Below are positions 1-9,789 of a stretch of DNA of 26,058 nt, in pieces. Made by a program: the position numbers and the translations under genes. The notes below the pieces were generated by a model that saw nothing but the letters and a program-made list of their open reading frames with translations, was not told the origin of the DNA and did not search any database. How positions within the stretch are numbered: position 1 is the stretch's first letter; each line of letters begins with the position of its first letter. The stretch comes from Eubacterium sp. TM05-53 (GTDB lineage Bacteria; Bacillota_I; Bacilli_A; Erysipelotrichales; Erysipelotrichaceae). The stretch lies in contig NZ_QSPK01000002.1 in NCBI RefSeq assembly GCF_003436425.1, positions 72,261-98,318 of the forward strand, written 5' to 3'.

Positions 1-204
1 CAAGGAAAAAAGTATATGACACAACGAAGTATCTGGAGTGAAGGAATCTTTGGACAGATCAAAGAAGACAATCATTATGACAAATTACGTCGTCGCGGTA
101 TATCTGGTGTAAAACTGGAGATACTACTCGTATGTATCGGACATAATCTAAGAAGATATCACACTCGAAAACTAGAATTCCAGAAAAACAACAAAATAAA
201 CTAA
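1..204 (+). CDS. IS1182-like transposase, C-terminal end (partial)
   Basis: The reading frame is open from base 1 to the stop at 202-204, so the gene starts before the window; the first internal ATG is at 16. The visible 67 residues match the C-terminal end of DDE transposases of the IS1182 type: the segment RSIWSEGIFGQIKEDNHYDK, then an RRRGISGVK basic stretch, then a helix ending in IGHNLRRYH. In intact enzymes the Glu of the 'EG.FG..K' segment is in the region of the third DDE catalytic acid. Whether the element upstream is intact cannot be seen. Family placement rests on remembered motif resemblance, with IS5/ISL3-type relatives as the alternative. Confidence 0.8.
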   Translation, partial: QGKKYMTQRSIWSEGIFGQIKEDNHYDKLRRRGISGVKLEILLVCIGHNLRRYHTRKLEFQKNNKIN

Positions 205-226
205 GTTTCTAAGAGTAAAAAAATAG

Positions 227-298
227 TGAAAATAGACATCTTTTTTTAGTGCGCCCAAAAAGACAGTAAGGTTAGATGTGTATTTTCATTTTTTATTT
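227..298 (+). repeat. Long imperfect inverted repeat at the IS end, possible terminator
   Basis: GAAAATAGACATCT (228-241) is the reverse complement of AGATGTGTATTTTC (274-287) with one mismatch, and the pairing extends by T227/A288. The loop is 32 bases and contains GCGCCC. A T-run (ATTTTTTATTT) follows the right arm. This could be the transcription terminator of the transposase gene or part of the terminal structure of the insertion sequence. The exact IS boundary and target duplication cannot be fixed without the other end. Bases 205-376 hold no gene beyond this and the hydrolase terminator. Confidence 0.5.
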
Positions 299-311
299 GG
301 ATTACAAGTTA

Positions 312-378
312 TAAAGTAAAACAAAAGGAGCTGAACTCCATAAGCAATAAAAATTACTTACTCGTTACAGCCCCTTTT
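312..378 (-). terminator. Terminator of the hydrolase gene
   Basis: On the minus strand AAAAGGGGCTG (complement of 368-378) can pair with CAGCTCCTTTT (complement of 323-333). This gives an 11-bp stem with one G-U pair, followed by TGTTTTACTTT. The hydrolase stop codon (377-379) lies at the foot of the stem. The loop is long (34 bases), and a small nested GGAG/CTCC hairpin (327-339) lies inside the region. Confidence 0.55.
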
Positions 379-1036
379 AGAATATTTTATTTTCAAGCAT
401 TTGTTCAATCAAAGTAAATACAGTCTGTTCCATTCTTCCATCATACAACATTCGATGTTTGGCACCTTCAATATATATTAATCGTTTCTTTTGGGCCGGA
501 ATCTTTTTATAGGCATGTGTTGAGCTTGATGGAGCAATCACTTCATCACTTGTTCCGTGCAACATAAGAATAGGACATTCAATTTGAGAAATGGATTCTT
601 TATATTGAGAAACAATCTTCGTGAAGGTTTGGTATTGCTTTGAGCTTGGACCTTTCTTTTCTTTGTCGGATTTTTTAAATAATCCTGTTACTTTTTTGAT
701 GTCTAGATATTCAAAGGCAGGAGCACAAAGAATTAAGGATTGTACTTTATAAATGCTTGCCAAATAACTGGCAATTACGCCTCCCATGGAAAAACCAATT
801 AGAATCACGTTGGGATTTTCTTTGATGGCAAGACTTAATTTAGCTTCACATCTTTGAACCCAATCTTTGTAGTTGGCATCATTTGGATTGTTTAAATCAT
901 ACATATCAAATTGGATTACTTCATATTTTTTAGCCTTTAAATAGCGAGCCAATGGATCGAATTCATGACTTAGATTTCTTCCAAATCCGTGGATTGTTAC
1001 TATTATGGGTTTCTTTCTTCGATTAAATAAAGACAT
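377..1036 (-). CDS. Alpha/beta hydrolase
   Basis: A 219-residue cytoplasmic alpha/beta-hydrolase-fold protein. Near the N-terminus is TIHGFGRN (14-21), which supplies the oxyanion-hole strand. The nucleophile elbow is GFSMGG with Ser83. The acid is in LHGTSDEVI (Asp164) and the catalytic His in EGAKHRM (His194). This Ser-Asp-His order and the length fit small carboxylesterase or acyl-hydrolase family members; the substrate cannot be told. A short cap segment rich in Lys/Ser (about 112-135) lies between the elbow and the acid. The frame is open from a GTG at 1045, but GAGGTG (1043-1048 on the minus strand) is 6 bases from the ATG at 1036, so I choose that start. It is divergent from the amidohydrolase-like gene at 1096 and has its own promoter and terminator. 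Confidence 0.85.
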   Translation of the reverse strand: MSLFNRRKKPIIVTIHGFGRNLSHEFDPLARYLKAKKYEVIQFDMYDLNNPNDANYKDWVQRCEAKLSLAIKENPNVILIGFSMGGVIASYLASIYKVQSLILCAPAFEYLDIKKVTGLFKKSDKEKKGPSSKQYQTFTKIVSQYKESISQIECPILMLHGTSDEVIAPSSSTHAYKKIPAQKKRLIYIEGAKHRMLYDGRMEQTVFTLIEQMLENKIF

Positions 1037-1059
1037 TCGCATCACCTCGTTGTATAATT

Positions 1060-1068
1060 ATTATAGCA
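1060..1068 (-). promoter_or_regulatory. Extended -10 promoter of the hydrolase gene
   Basis: The minus strand reads TGCTATAAT here, a consensus extended -10, with the GAGGTG ribosome site about 12 bases downstream. A GTGACC sequence 18 bases upstream is a weak -35. The 50-bp gap to the divergent gene at 1096 probably carries promoters for both directions. Confidence 0.6.
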
Positions 1069-1095
1069 TCTATTGAAAGGAAGGTCACATGTATC

Positions 1096-1821
1096 ATGAA
1101 GGCAACTTTACTGATTAAAAATATTGAAAACTTATATACATGTGATAAGGATTTTACAATCTTACATCATGCCTTTATTGCATGTCACCATGAGAAGATC
1201 ATTGAAATCAATACGGGTTCTTATAAAGAATGGCTAGATCCTGCAACTCGTGTCATTGATGCACAAGGAGAGTGTGTAGTACCTGCTTTTATTGATTGTC
1301 AATATAAAAGTTTTACGCATGTTCGTTTGGGGGATCAATTAAGACAAGATATCAATGCATTGTATGCGATGCGTCAAAATGGAATTTTAACTTTAATTTG
1401 TGACAATCCAAATTCACAAAGAATGAAGTTGGAGCAAGATGTATTTTATAAAAAGAACCAGCCGAAGCTTCCGGTTTTACATCGTTTAAGTGAATTAAAA
1501 AATGAAATTCCAGAAACTTTTTTAATGAGTTGTGGATTTGGGCTTCCAAACTCCTATGTATATAGTATGGCACCCATGAGTTATGTGTTGTTTCAAACAC
1601 ATCGAGTATGTTCTAGAAAATTACTAGAAAGTATGACATCTTTACCAGCTAAAGAATTTAATTTAGCGGATCGTGGTTCGATTGAAATTGGGAAAACGGC
1701 AGATCTTTTAGTTTTACAAGTTACAACGATTGAACATTATTTCCAGACTTTGGGAAGGCCTTTGATTCATCGTATGATTAAAAATGGAATTCAATTTTAT
1801 CCAGAGTGGATGGTTTGCTAG
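1096..1821 (+). CDS. Shortened amidohydrolase (imidazolonepropionase-like), likely catalytically dead
   Basis: 241 residues that keep the outer parts of an imidazolonepropionase-type amidohydrolase but not its core. The N-terminal beta-sandwich strand reads LLIKNIENLYT, followed by RVIDAQGECVVPAFID (52-67). The C-terminal part reads GSIEIGKTADLLVL and MIKNG, the classic closing sandwich motifs. Intact enzymes are about 400 residues and have VPGFIDxHxH with two metal-binding His; here the corresponding residues are Gln69 and Lys71, and most of the barrel is missing. The frame is intact with no stop, which argues for a retained protein with a new role rather than a fresh pseudogene. AAGGAAGG (1077-1084) is the ribosome site, with 11-base spacing. 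No hut genes lie nearby. The role is unknown. Confidence 0.7.
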   Translation: MKATLLIKNIENLYTCDKDFTILHHAFIACHHEKIIEINTGSYKEWLDPATRVIDAQGECVVPAFIDCQYKSFTHVRLGDQLRQDINALYAMRQNGILTLICDNPNSQRMKLEQDVFYKKNQPKLPVLHRLSELKNEIPETFLMSCGFGLPNSYVYSMAPMSYVLFQTHRVCSRKLLESMTSLPAKEFNLADRGSIEIGKTADLLVLQVTTIEHYFQTLGRPLIHRMIKNGIQFYPEWMVC

Positions 1822-1850
1822 GAAGAGTTTTCTTCCTTTTTTCTTTTTCT
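1821..1850 (+). terminator. Rho-independent terminator
   Basis: GGAAGA (1821-1826) pairs with TCTTCC (1831-1836) over a 4-base loop and is followed by TTTTTTCTTTTTCT. It begins in the stop codon of the amidohydrolase-like gene. Confidence 0.85.
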
Positions 1851-1852
1851 AA

Positions 1853-1884
1853 ACAAAAAAAGATGGACTAGTCGTTAGTCCATC
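1853..1884 (-). terminator. Terminator of the methyltransferase gene
   Basis: GATGGACTA (1862-1870) and TAGTCCATC (1876-1884) form a perfect 9-bp stem with a 5-base loop. On the minus strand the stem is followed by a run of seven T. The methyltransferase stop codon (1868-1870) lies inside the stem. It faces the 1821-1850 terminator, so two convergent genes are each closed. Confidence 0.85.
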
Positions 1885-2740
1885 TTCCAAAGATTCCACA
1901 TGGTAATACACTGTTGTTTGTCGTAACAGGAAGTAGGTTTTCACCACATTCAATGTGCCCGCCTTTTTCTTTTTGAATTGATCTAGATAAGGCTTCATTT
2001 AGTGTTGAACAACTAAATCCAGTTGTATAACAGTTCACAATAAAGAATAGCGCATCGTCACTTAAGATTTTCATACATTCTTGAATTAATGGGAATAATT
2101 CTTCTTCTAATTTCCAAAGTTCTCCATTAGGCCCTCTACCATAACTAGGTGGATCCATTACGATACCATCGTATTTTCTTCCTCTTCTTTGTTCTCTTTT
2201 AACAAATTTAATACAGTCATCGACAATAAAGCGAATCGTATGATCTTGTAAATTAGAAAGTTGCATGTTTTCTTTTGCCCATTGAATCATACCTTTTGAA
2301 GCATCAACATGCACAACTTCTTTCGCTCCAGCTTTTGAACAAGCCATGGTAGCTCCACCTGTATAGGCAAATAGATTTAAGATTCTTAAATCATCACGCT
2401 TTGATTCTTTGATCTTATTGGCCATAAAATCCCAGTTGCTAGCTTGTTCAGGGAATAGTCCTGTATGTTTAAATCCAGTTGGACTGATTTTAAAGCGCAA
2501 TCCCTTATATCCAATTGTCCAGAATTCTTTAACAGGCTTTTTCATTTCCCAATGACCACCACCAGATTTAGAACGATGATAAACAGCATCGGCCTTATTC
2601 CATGCACGCTCATCTTCAATTGGCCAGATTGCCACAGGATCCGGTCTTCTTAGGATCGTTTGATTCCATCTTTCTAGTTTTTCTTTATTTCCAGTATCAA
2701 TAACTTCATAGTCTTGCCATTCTTTAGCAATTTGATTCAT
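1868..2740 (-). CDS. Class I SAM-dependent methyltransferase, RlmI/RlmK-like (COG1092 type)
   Basis: A 290-residue Rossmann-fold methyltransferase, probably acting on 23S rRNA. The SAM-binding loop is LNLFAYTGGA (121-130), the second-strand acid is in HVDASKG (144-150), VDD follows at 173-175, and the catalytic motif is MDPPSYGRGPNGE (195-207). DPPSYG is typical of the COG1092 group, whose known members are 23S rRNA cytosine-C5 or related methylases. Members with an N-terminal PUA domain are near 390 residues. This one has instead about 90 residues with WPIEDERAW and GFKHTGLFPEQA, like the PUA-less Firmicutes form. AAGGAGAA precedes the ATG at 2740 by 6 bases. The target base is not predictable from sequence alone. 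Confidence 0.85.
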   Translation of the reverse strand: MNQIAKEWQDYEVIDTGNKEKLERWNQTILRRPDPVAIWPIEDERAWNKADAVYHRSKSGGGHWEMKKPVKEFWTIGYKGLRFKISPTGFKHTGLFPEQASNWDFMANKIKESKRDDLRILNLFAYTGGATMACSKAGAKEVVHVDASKGMIQWAKENMQLSNLQDHTIRFIVDDCIKFVKREQRRGRKYDGIVMDPPSYGRGPNGELWKLEEELFPLIQECMKILSDDALFFIVNCYTTGFSCSTLNEALSRSIQKEKGGHIECGENLLPVTTNNSVLPCGIFGRWTND

Positions 2741-2764
2741 ACTTAGTTCTCCTTTAACTGTATA

Positions 2765-2797
2765 ATTATATCATACATTTGCCAACTATGATATAAT
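2765..2797. promoter_or_regulatory. Back-to-back divergent promoters sharing an inverted repeat
   Basis: ATTATATCAT (2765-2774) and ATGATATAAT (2788-2797) are perfect 10-bp inverted copies separated by 13 bases. Read outward, each arm contains TGATATAAT, a consensus extended -10. The left arm serves the methyltransferase gene (minus) and the right arm the unknown acidic protein gene (plus). A -35 site for either promoter would fall on the other arm, so the two polymerases would compete for the same DNA. Confidence 0.65.
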
Positions 2798-2826
2798 AGA
2801 GTGTGACTCTAGAAGGAGGTTTTAAC

Positions 2827-4008
2827 ATGTTTGTTCAAATGATTTGTAAAGATCGAAATGAAAAAGAAATGAATGAATTGTATGAAGTTTTAGGCCTAAT
2901 CGCAAGACGTGAAGAAGTGCAAATTGAAGATCGTTATGATCATGTTGATATCTTAGTTTGTCCACAAGGAAAGATTGTTGTGACAGAAAAAGATGGCGAC
3001 ATGGTTTTACGTGCCAATACACGTCATGCAGGTCCTGGATTTCATGCGTTTGTGGTAGATATATTTAAAGATATTCAGGAAGAAGTTCCTGGTGAATATG
3101 AATTGATGGATGATATGGAATTCGATAAGGATGAAGATTTTGATCGATTGAGTTCTATGTATGAGGATGAAATGGATTATATTCGTGGAGTTCTTTTGGA
3201 AAATGAAGTGATGCGTCAACAAAATTATATGTATGATGAAACATATTTCTTGCCTCTACAAAAAGAAGATCGCATTCTTACAAGTCAGGGCGATTTGGAT
3301 TTAAAAGAATTCAAACATATGAATACTCGTGACTTGATGGATTCTTTCTATGTATGGAATAATTGGGAAAGAGATGCCAAATTCTATAAGAATTGTGCAT
3401 TAACTTTACTTGCCAAGGAGGGTGTTGGAAAGTATACATTAATGAATGAAACAACAATTAAGCATGCCAATGATATTTGCGAATATATCGAAGCAGCTTA
3501 TGAAAAAGATCATACAATTGATTTGCCTTTAGATGTATATGCAGATTTGTGTGAACAATTGGATCGAGAAAATAAATTGCAGAATGCCAAAAATATGGAG
3601 CAGGAAGCCATTCAATATCGCATTAAAGAAGTGTATCACTTATTTGAAGATGCAAGAGTTGTTGCCAGTGGTGCCGCTGAAAGAAGCTATGATCCAGTTA
3701 ATCAAGCCTTGTGTTTAATGTCTCCATATACAGATGAAGCACAATGGGATTGGTTGATTCAGGCTAGTAAACAACCGGGTATTGTCACAAACTTAGATAA
3801 CATTATGGAACAAGATCCAATCCAATATGATAAGAAAACAATTTGGATGGATTCATGGCAAGAAGATGGTATCTATGTATTGGAGGCTGTGCTTCGTTAT
3901 AAAGAAAAATTCTTATATTTCCACGATGTATGTGCTAAAGAAAAAGACCTGGCTTTCTTAGAACAATGCATTAAGGAATCTGGTTTCACAAAGACACAGG
4001 AAGACTAG
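2827..4008 (+). CDS. Acidic protein of unknown function
   Basis: 393 residues with no motif I recognise. The start at 2827 is set by AGAAGGAGG (2811-2819), 7 bases from the ATG; a GTG at 2803 would place this ribosome site inside the gene. There is no signal peptide or membrane helix, so it is probably cytoplasmic. The N-terminal third (1-100) looks like an alpha/beta fold with strands DILVCPQGKIVVTEKDG and RHAGPGFHAFVVDIF. It is followed by a strongly acidic stretch (DDMEFDKDEDFDRLSSMYED) and then a mainly helical C-terminal half rich in Trp, Tyr and Glu (for example WNNWERDAKFY and DEAQWDWLIQASKQ). It stands alone between a divergent promoter and a terminator. It could belong to an uncharacterised DUF family; I cannot name one with confidence. 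Confidence 0.75.
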   Translation: MFVQMICKDRNEKEMNELYEVLGLIARREEVQIEDRYDHVDILVCPQGKIVVTEKDGDMVLRANTRHAGPGFHAFVVDIFKDIQEEVPGEYELMDDMEFDKDEDFDRLSSMYEDEMDYIRGVLLENEVMRQQNYMYDETYFLPLQKEDRILTSQGDLDLKEFKHMNTRDLMDSFYVWNNWERDAKFYKNCALTLLAKEGVGKYTLMNETTIKHANDICEYIEAAYEKDHTIDLPLDVYADLCEQLDRENKLQNAKNMEQEAIQYRIKEVYHLFEDARVVASGAAERSYDPVNQALCLMSPYTDEAQWDWLIQASKQPGIVTNLDNIMEQDPIQYDKKTIWMDSWQEDGIYVLEAVLRYKEKFLYFHDVCAKEKDLAFLEQCIKESGFTKTQED

Positions 4009-4013
4009 ATAAA

Positions 4014-4185
4014 GTGTTAGAAAAGACAGCGAAAGTAAATGGCTATGCATCTGTTGATGGATTATAGATTTATTCCTACTGTTTTAACACCAAAACAGAA
4101 AAAGATAGAAATCGTCAAAGCAATCATGAAGAGTTTTACCAATAAATATAGTAAATACGAAGATATTCGTTTTCTGAGGTTTTGA
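4014..4185 (+). pseudogene. Possible decayed gene remnant
   Basis: Directly after the unknown gene, two short coding-like stretches lie in different frames. Frame 4014 reads VLEKTAKVNGYASVDGL and stops at 4068-4070. Frame 4057 reads MDYRFIPTVLTPKQKKIEIV, continues for 42 residues and stops at 4183-4185. Neither has a ribosome site. Their lysine-rich helical composition and junction suggest the end of one gene broken by a frameshift, but no family is recognised. The second stretch could instead be a small protein of its own. Confidence 0.3.
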
Positions 4186-4212
4186 GTGCTCATATTTCTG
4201 AGCACTTTTTTT
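4185..4212 (+). terminator. Rho-independent terminator
   Basis: AGTGCTCA (4185-4192) and TGAGCACT (4199-4206) form a perfect 8-bp stem with a 6-base loop, followed by seven T. It separates the unknown gene and its remnant from the pcrA operon. Confidence 0.9.
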
Positions 4213-4220
4213 GTGTTTTA

Positions 4221-4229
4221 TGGTAAAAT
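4221..4229 (+). promoter_or_regulatory. Extended -10 promoter of the pcrA-gatB operon
   Basis: TGGTAAAAT fits an extended -10 and lies 21 bases before the pcrA start. No good -35 is seen; the position 17 bases upstream falls in the T-run of the previous terminator. No other terminator or clear promoter is seen between here and the end of gatB. Confidence 0.5.
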
Positions 4230-4249
4230 TGATACGGTGATTAAAAATT

Positions 4250-6424
4250 ATGAGTAACTCAATATTAGATACATTAAATGAAAATCAAAGAACTGCCGCA
4301 ACGACAATCAATGAACACGTTCGTATTATTGCGGGTGCTGGTAGTGGTAAAACGCGTGTCTTAATGGCACGTATTGTTTATTTAGTCCAAGATTGTGGTA
4401 TTTTACCAAACCGTATCTTGGCTATTACATTCACAAATAAAGCAGCGAATGAAATGAAAACACGACTTACTGCACAACTAGGCAGTATGGCAAGTGTAGT
4501 GCGCATTTCAACAATTCACTCTTTATGTGTAAGAATGCTTAGAGAAGATGCCGATTTGATTGGTTATCCAAAAACATTCGCAATTATGGATCCAGAAGAT
4601 CAAAAGGCTATTTTAAAACCAATTTATAAAACATTAGAAGTGGATAAGACAACGATTTCTTATAATCGTGCACTCGGTGCTATTAGTGCTTATAAGACAA
4701 ACTATATTGATCCACAAATGGCAGGTAATATGGCAATGGATGATGTCAGTATTACTTTAGCTAAAATTTATGCAGGCTATGAAAAGCGTCGTAATGAAAT
4801 GAAGGCTATGGACTTCGATGATTTATTATTAGAAGGACATCGCTTATTAAATAGCGTATCTTCTGTTCGTGAGAAGTGGCAAAACCGTTTAGACTATATT
4901 CACGTAGACGAGTTCCAGGACGTGGACCCTATTCAGTATGGAATTATTAAACTACTAACTGGAAAGAATACACATCTATGTGTTGTAGGAGATCCAGACC
5001 AGACCATCTATACTTGGCGTGGAGCAAGTGTTGACATTATTTTGAAATTTAATAAAGATTTTGAACCATGTAAAACTGTAATTTTGAATGAAAACTATCG
5101 TTCAACACAACCTATTCTGGACGCAAGTAATGCCGTTATTAAATACAATAAGGAACGTATTGATAAAGATCTATACACAAAACTTCCTGGTGATGAAAAA
5201 ATCACAATGTTTGAAGGTAAAGAAGATAGTGAAGAACCAATCTTTGTGGCTCGTCAAATTAATGAAAAGCACAAAAAAGGTTTAGAATACAAAGATATGG
5301 CGATTCTTTATCGTTCGAACTATTCTTCACGTGCTTTTGAACGTATCTTTAAATCGGTCGGCATTCCATACGTAATCTATGGGGGTGTTCGTTTCTATGA
5401 AAGACAAGAAATTAAAGATGCCCTATGCTATTTAAGATTATGTACAAACCGTAGCGAAGAAGATCCAGACCAAATGGCATTAGATTTGGATGTACTACGT
5501 GTGATTAATGTACCTCGTCGTGGTATTGGTGCACGTACAATTGAAAATCTTCAAAGACAAGCCGCAGAAAGGCATATGAATTTATATGATGTCATGAAAG
5601 ATCCAATTGGATTAAGTACAGCGGTTACGAAGAAATGTGAAATGTTTGTAGATTTAATTGAAGATCTACGTGAAAATAGAGAGCATTATGCGTTAGAAGA
5701 TTTCTTGGATTATGTATTAGATACAACAGGCTATATTTCGATGTTGAAAGAAGATCGAGAAAGTGGTCAGGACCGTATTGATAATTTAAAGGAATTAAAA
5801 GAAGACATTTCCCAAAGTATGATTGAAGATCCAGAAATGACTTTAGAATCTTATTTACAAGATATTGCCTTGTTTACGGATAAAACACAGGAAACAAGTG
5901 AAAATACAGTCAGCTTAATGACGGTACATGCCGCAAAAGGACTAGAATTTGACACAGTATTCTTAGTTAACTTTAACGATGGTGTATTCCCAAGTTCTAG
6001 AGCATGTGATGAAGGTGGCATGAAGGCATTAGAAGAAGAAAGAAGACTTCTATATGTTGCGATGACACGTGCAAAAAAAACACTGTATATTTCTTGGAAT
6101 ACAGGCTTTAGTTATATGCAGGATGCGTTTAAAACACCAAGTCGTTTTAGAGCTGAAATCCCAATGGAATATATTGAACAAGAAAAAGAAGAAGCACCAG
6201 AACAACCAAAGGTTGTTGTGTCTCAATCCTTAACAGGAAGACCATCTAAGCTTGGTGCTAATAAAAAGAAAATACGTTTACGTAAAGGGGATGCGGTTGA
6301 ACATACGATTTATGGCCAGGGTGTTGTGCTTGAAATACGTGGGGATGTCGCAACCATTGCCTTTGGTCATACGATTGGTGTGAAAAAATTAAATGCATCA
6401 CATCCTTCTTTAAAGAAAGCCTAG
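4250..6424 (+). CDS. pcrA: ATP-dependent DNA helicase PcrA
   Basis: A 724-residue superfamily 1 3'-5' DNA helicase of the UvrD/PcrA group, used in nucleotide excision repair, plasmid replication and removal of protein blocks. Motifs occur in order: Q motif NENQRTAA (10-17), Walker A AGAGSGKT (28-35), Ia ITFTNKAANEMK, Walker B VDEFQD (219-224), III VVGDPDQTIYTWRG, IV LNENYRST, V TVHAAKGLEFD, VI EERRLLYVAMTRA. The C-terminal end (about 670-724) has the Tudor-like domain (GDAVEHTIYGQGVVLEI) that binds RNA polymerase in PcrA. The length is typical. The ribosome site before the ATG is weak (GGTGA at 4236-4240). It heads an operon: ligA begins within 10 bases of its stop. pcrA-ligA pairing is standard in Firmicutes. 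Confidence 0.97.
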   Translation: MSNSILDTLNENQRTAATTINEHVRIIAGAGSGKTRVLMARIVYLVQDCGILPNRILAITFTNKAANEMKTRLTAQLGSMASVVRISTIHSLCVRMLREDADLIGYPKTFAIMDPEDQKAILKPIYKTLEVDKTTISYNRALGAISAYKTNYIDPQMAGNMAMDDVSITLAKIYAGYEKRRNEMKAMDFDDLLLEGHRLLNSVSSVREKWQNRLDYIHVDEFQDVDPIQYGIIKLLTGKNTHLCVVGDPDQTIYTWRGASVDIILKFNKDFEPCKTVILNENYRSTQPILDASNAVIKYNKERIDKDLYTKLPGDEKITMFEGKEDSEEPIFVARQINEKHKKGLEYKDMAILYRSNYSSRAFERIFKSVGIPYVIYGGVRFYERQEIKDALCYLRLCTNRSEEDPDQMALDLDVLRVINVPRRGIGARTIENLQRQAAERHMNLYDVMKDPIGLSTAVTKKCEMFVDLIEDLRENREHYALEDFLDYVLDTTGYISMLKEDRESGQDRIDNLKELKEDISQSMIEDPEMTLESYLQDIALFTDKTQETSENTVSLMTVHAAKGLEFDTVFLVNFNDGVFPSSRACDEGGMKALEEERRLLYVAMTRAKKTLYISWNTGFSYMQDAFKTPSRFRAEIPMEYIEQEKEEAPEQPKVVVSQSLTGRPSKLGANKKKIRLRKGDAVEHTIYGQGVVLEIRGDVATIAFGHTIGVKKLNASHPSLKKA

Positions 6425-9485
<3,061 letters not shown>

Positions 9486-9494
9486 GAGGAAAGT

Positions 9495-9788
9495 ATGGAA
9501 AAGTTCAGTACAGAATATTTTCACAAATTGGCAAACGACTTGAAGTTTGATTTGAGTGATGAAGAAATCGAAGAATTGAAAAAAGATTTCGTTGCCGTAG
9601 AAGAACAAGTATCCCTTTTTGAAAAAATGGACACAGAAGGTGTAGAACCTATGGTTTATCCTTTTGAAGCACCTACGACATTCTTAAGAGAAGACGTTGT
9701 AAGTGATGTATTAACGCAAGAAGAAGCATTGAAGAATGTAAAAGATGCGCGTATGGGACATGTTCACGTTCCAAAGGTGGTGAAGTAA
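9495..9788 (+). CDS. gatC: Asp/Glu-tRNA amidotransferase subunit C
   Basis: A 97-residue GatC, the small subunit that wraps around GatA and GatB and stabilises the amidotransferase. It shows the family pattern: N-terminal helices with KLANDLKFDLSDEEIEELKK, the central FEKMDTEGVEPMVYPF linker, and the LREDVVSDVLTQEEALKNV segment that contacts GatB. AGGAGG (9484-9489) precedes the ATG by 5 bases. gatA begins 1 base after its stop. Confidence 0.96.
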   Translation: MEKFSTEYFHKLANDLKFDLSDEEIEELKKDFVAVEEQVSLFEKMDTEGVEPMVYPFEAPTTFLREDVVSDVLTQEEALKNVKDARMGHVHVPKVVK

Positions 9789-9789
9789 G

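Noticed and set aside
227..298. Complete insertion sequence with both ends
   Set aside because: Only the 3' end of the transposase is inside the window, so the second inverted repeat and the target duplication cannot be seen.
1352..1600. 82-residue minus-strand gene inside the amidohydrolase-like gene
   Set aside because: No ribosome site, His-rich translation typical of an antisense frame, and the plus-strand gene shows clear family motifs at both ends.
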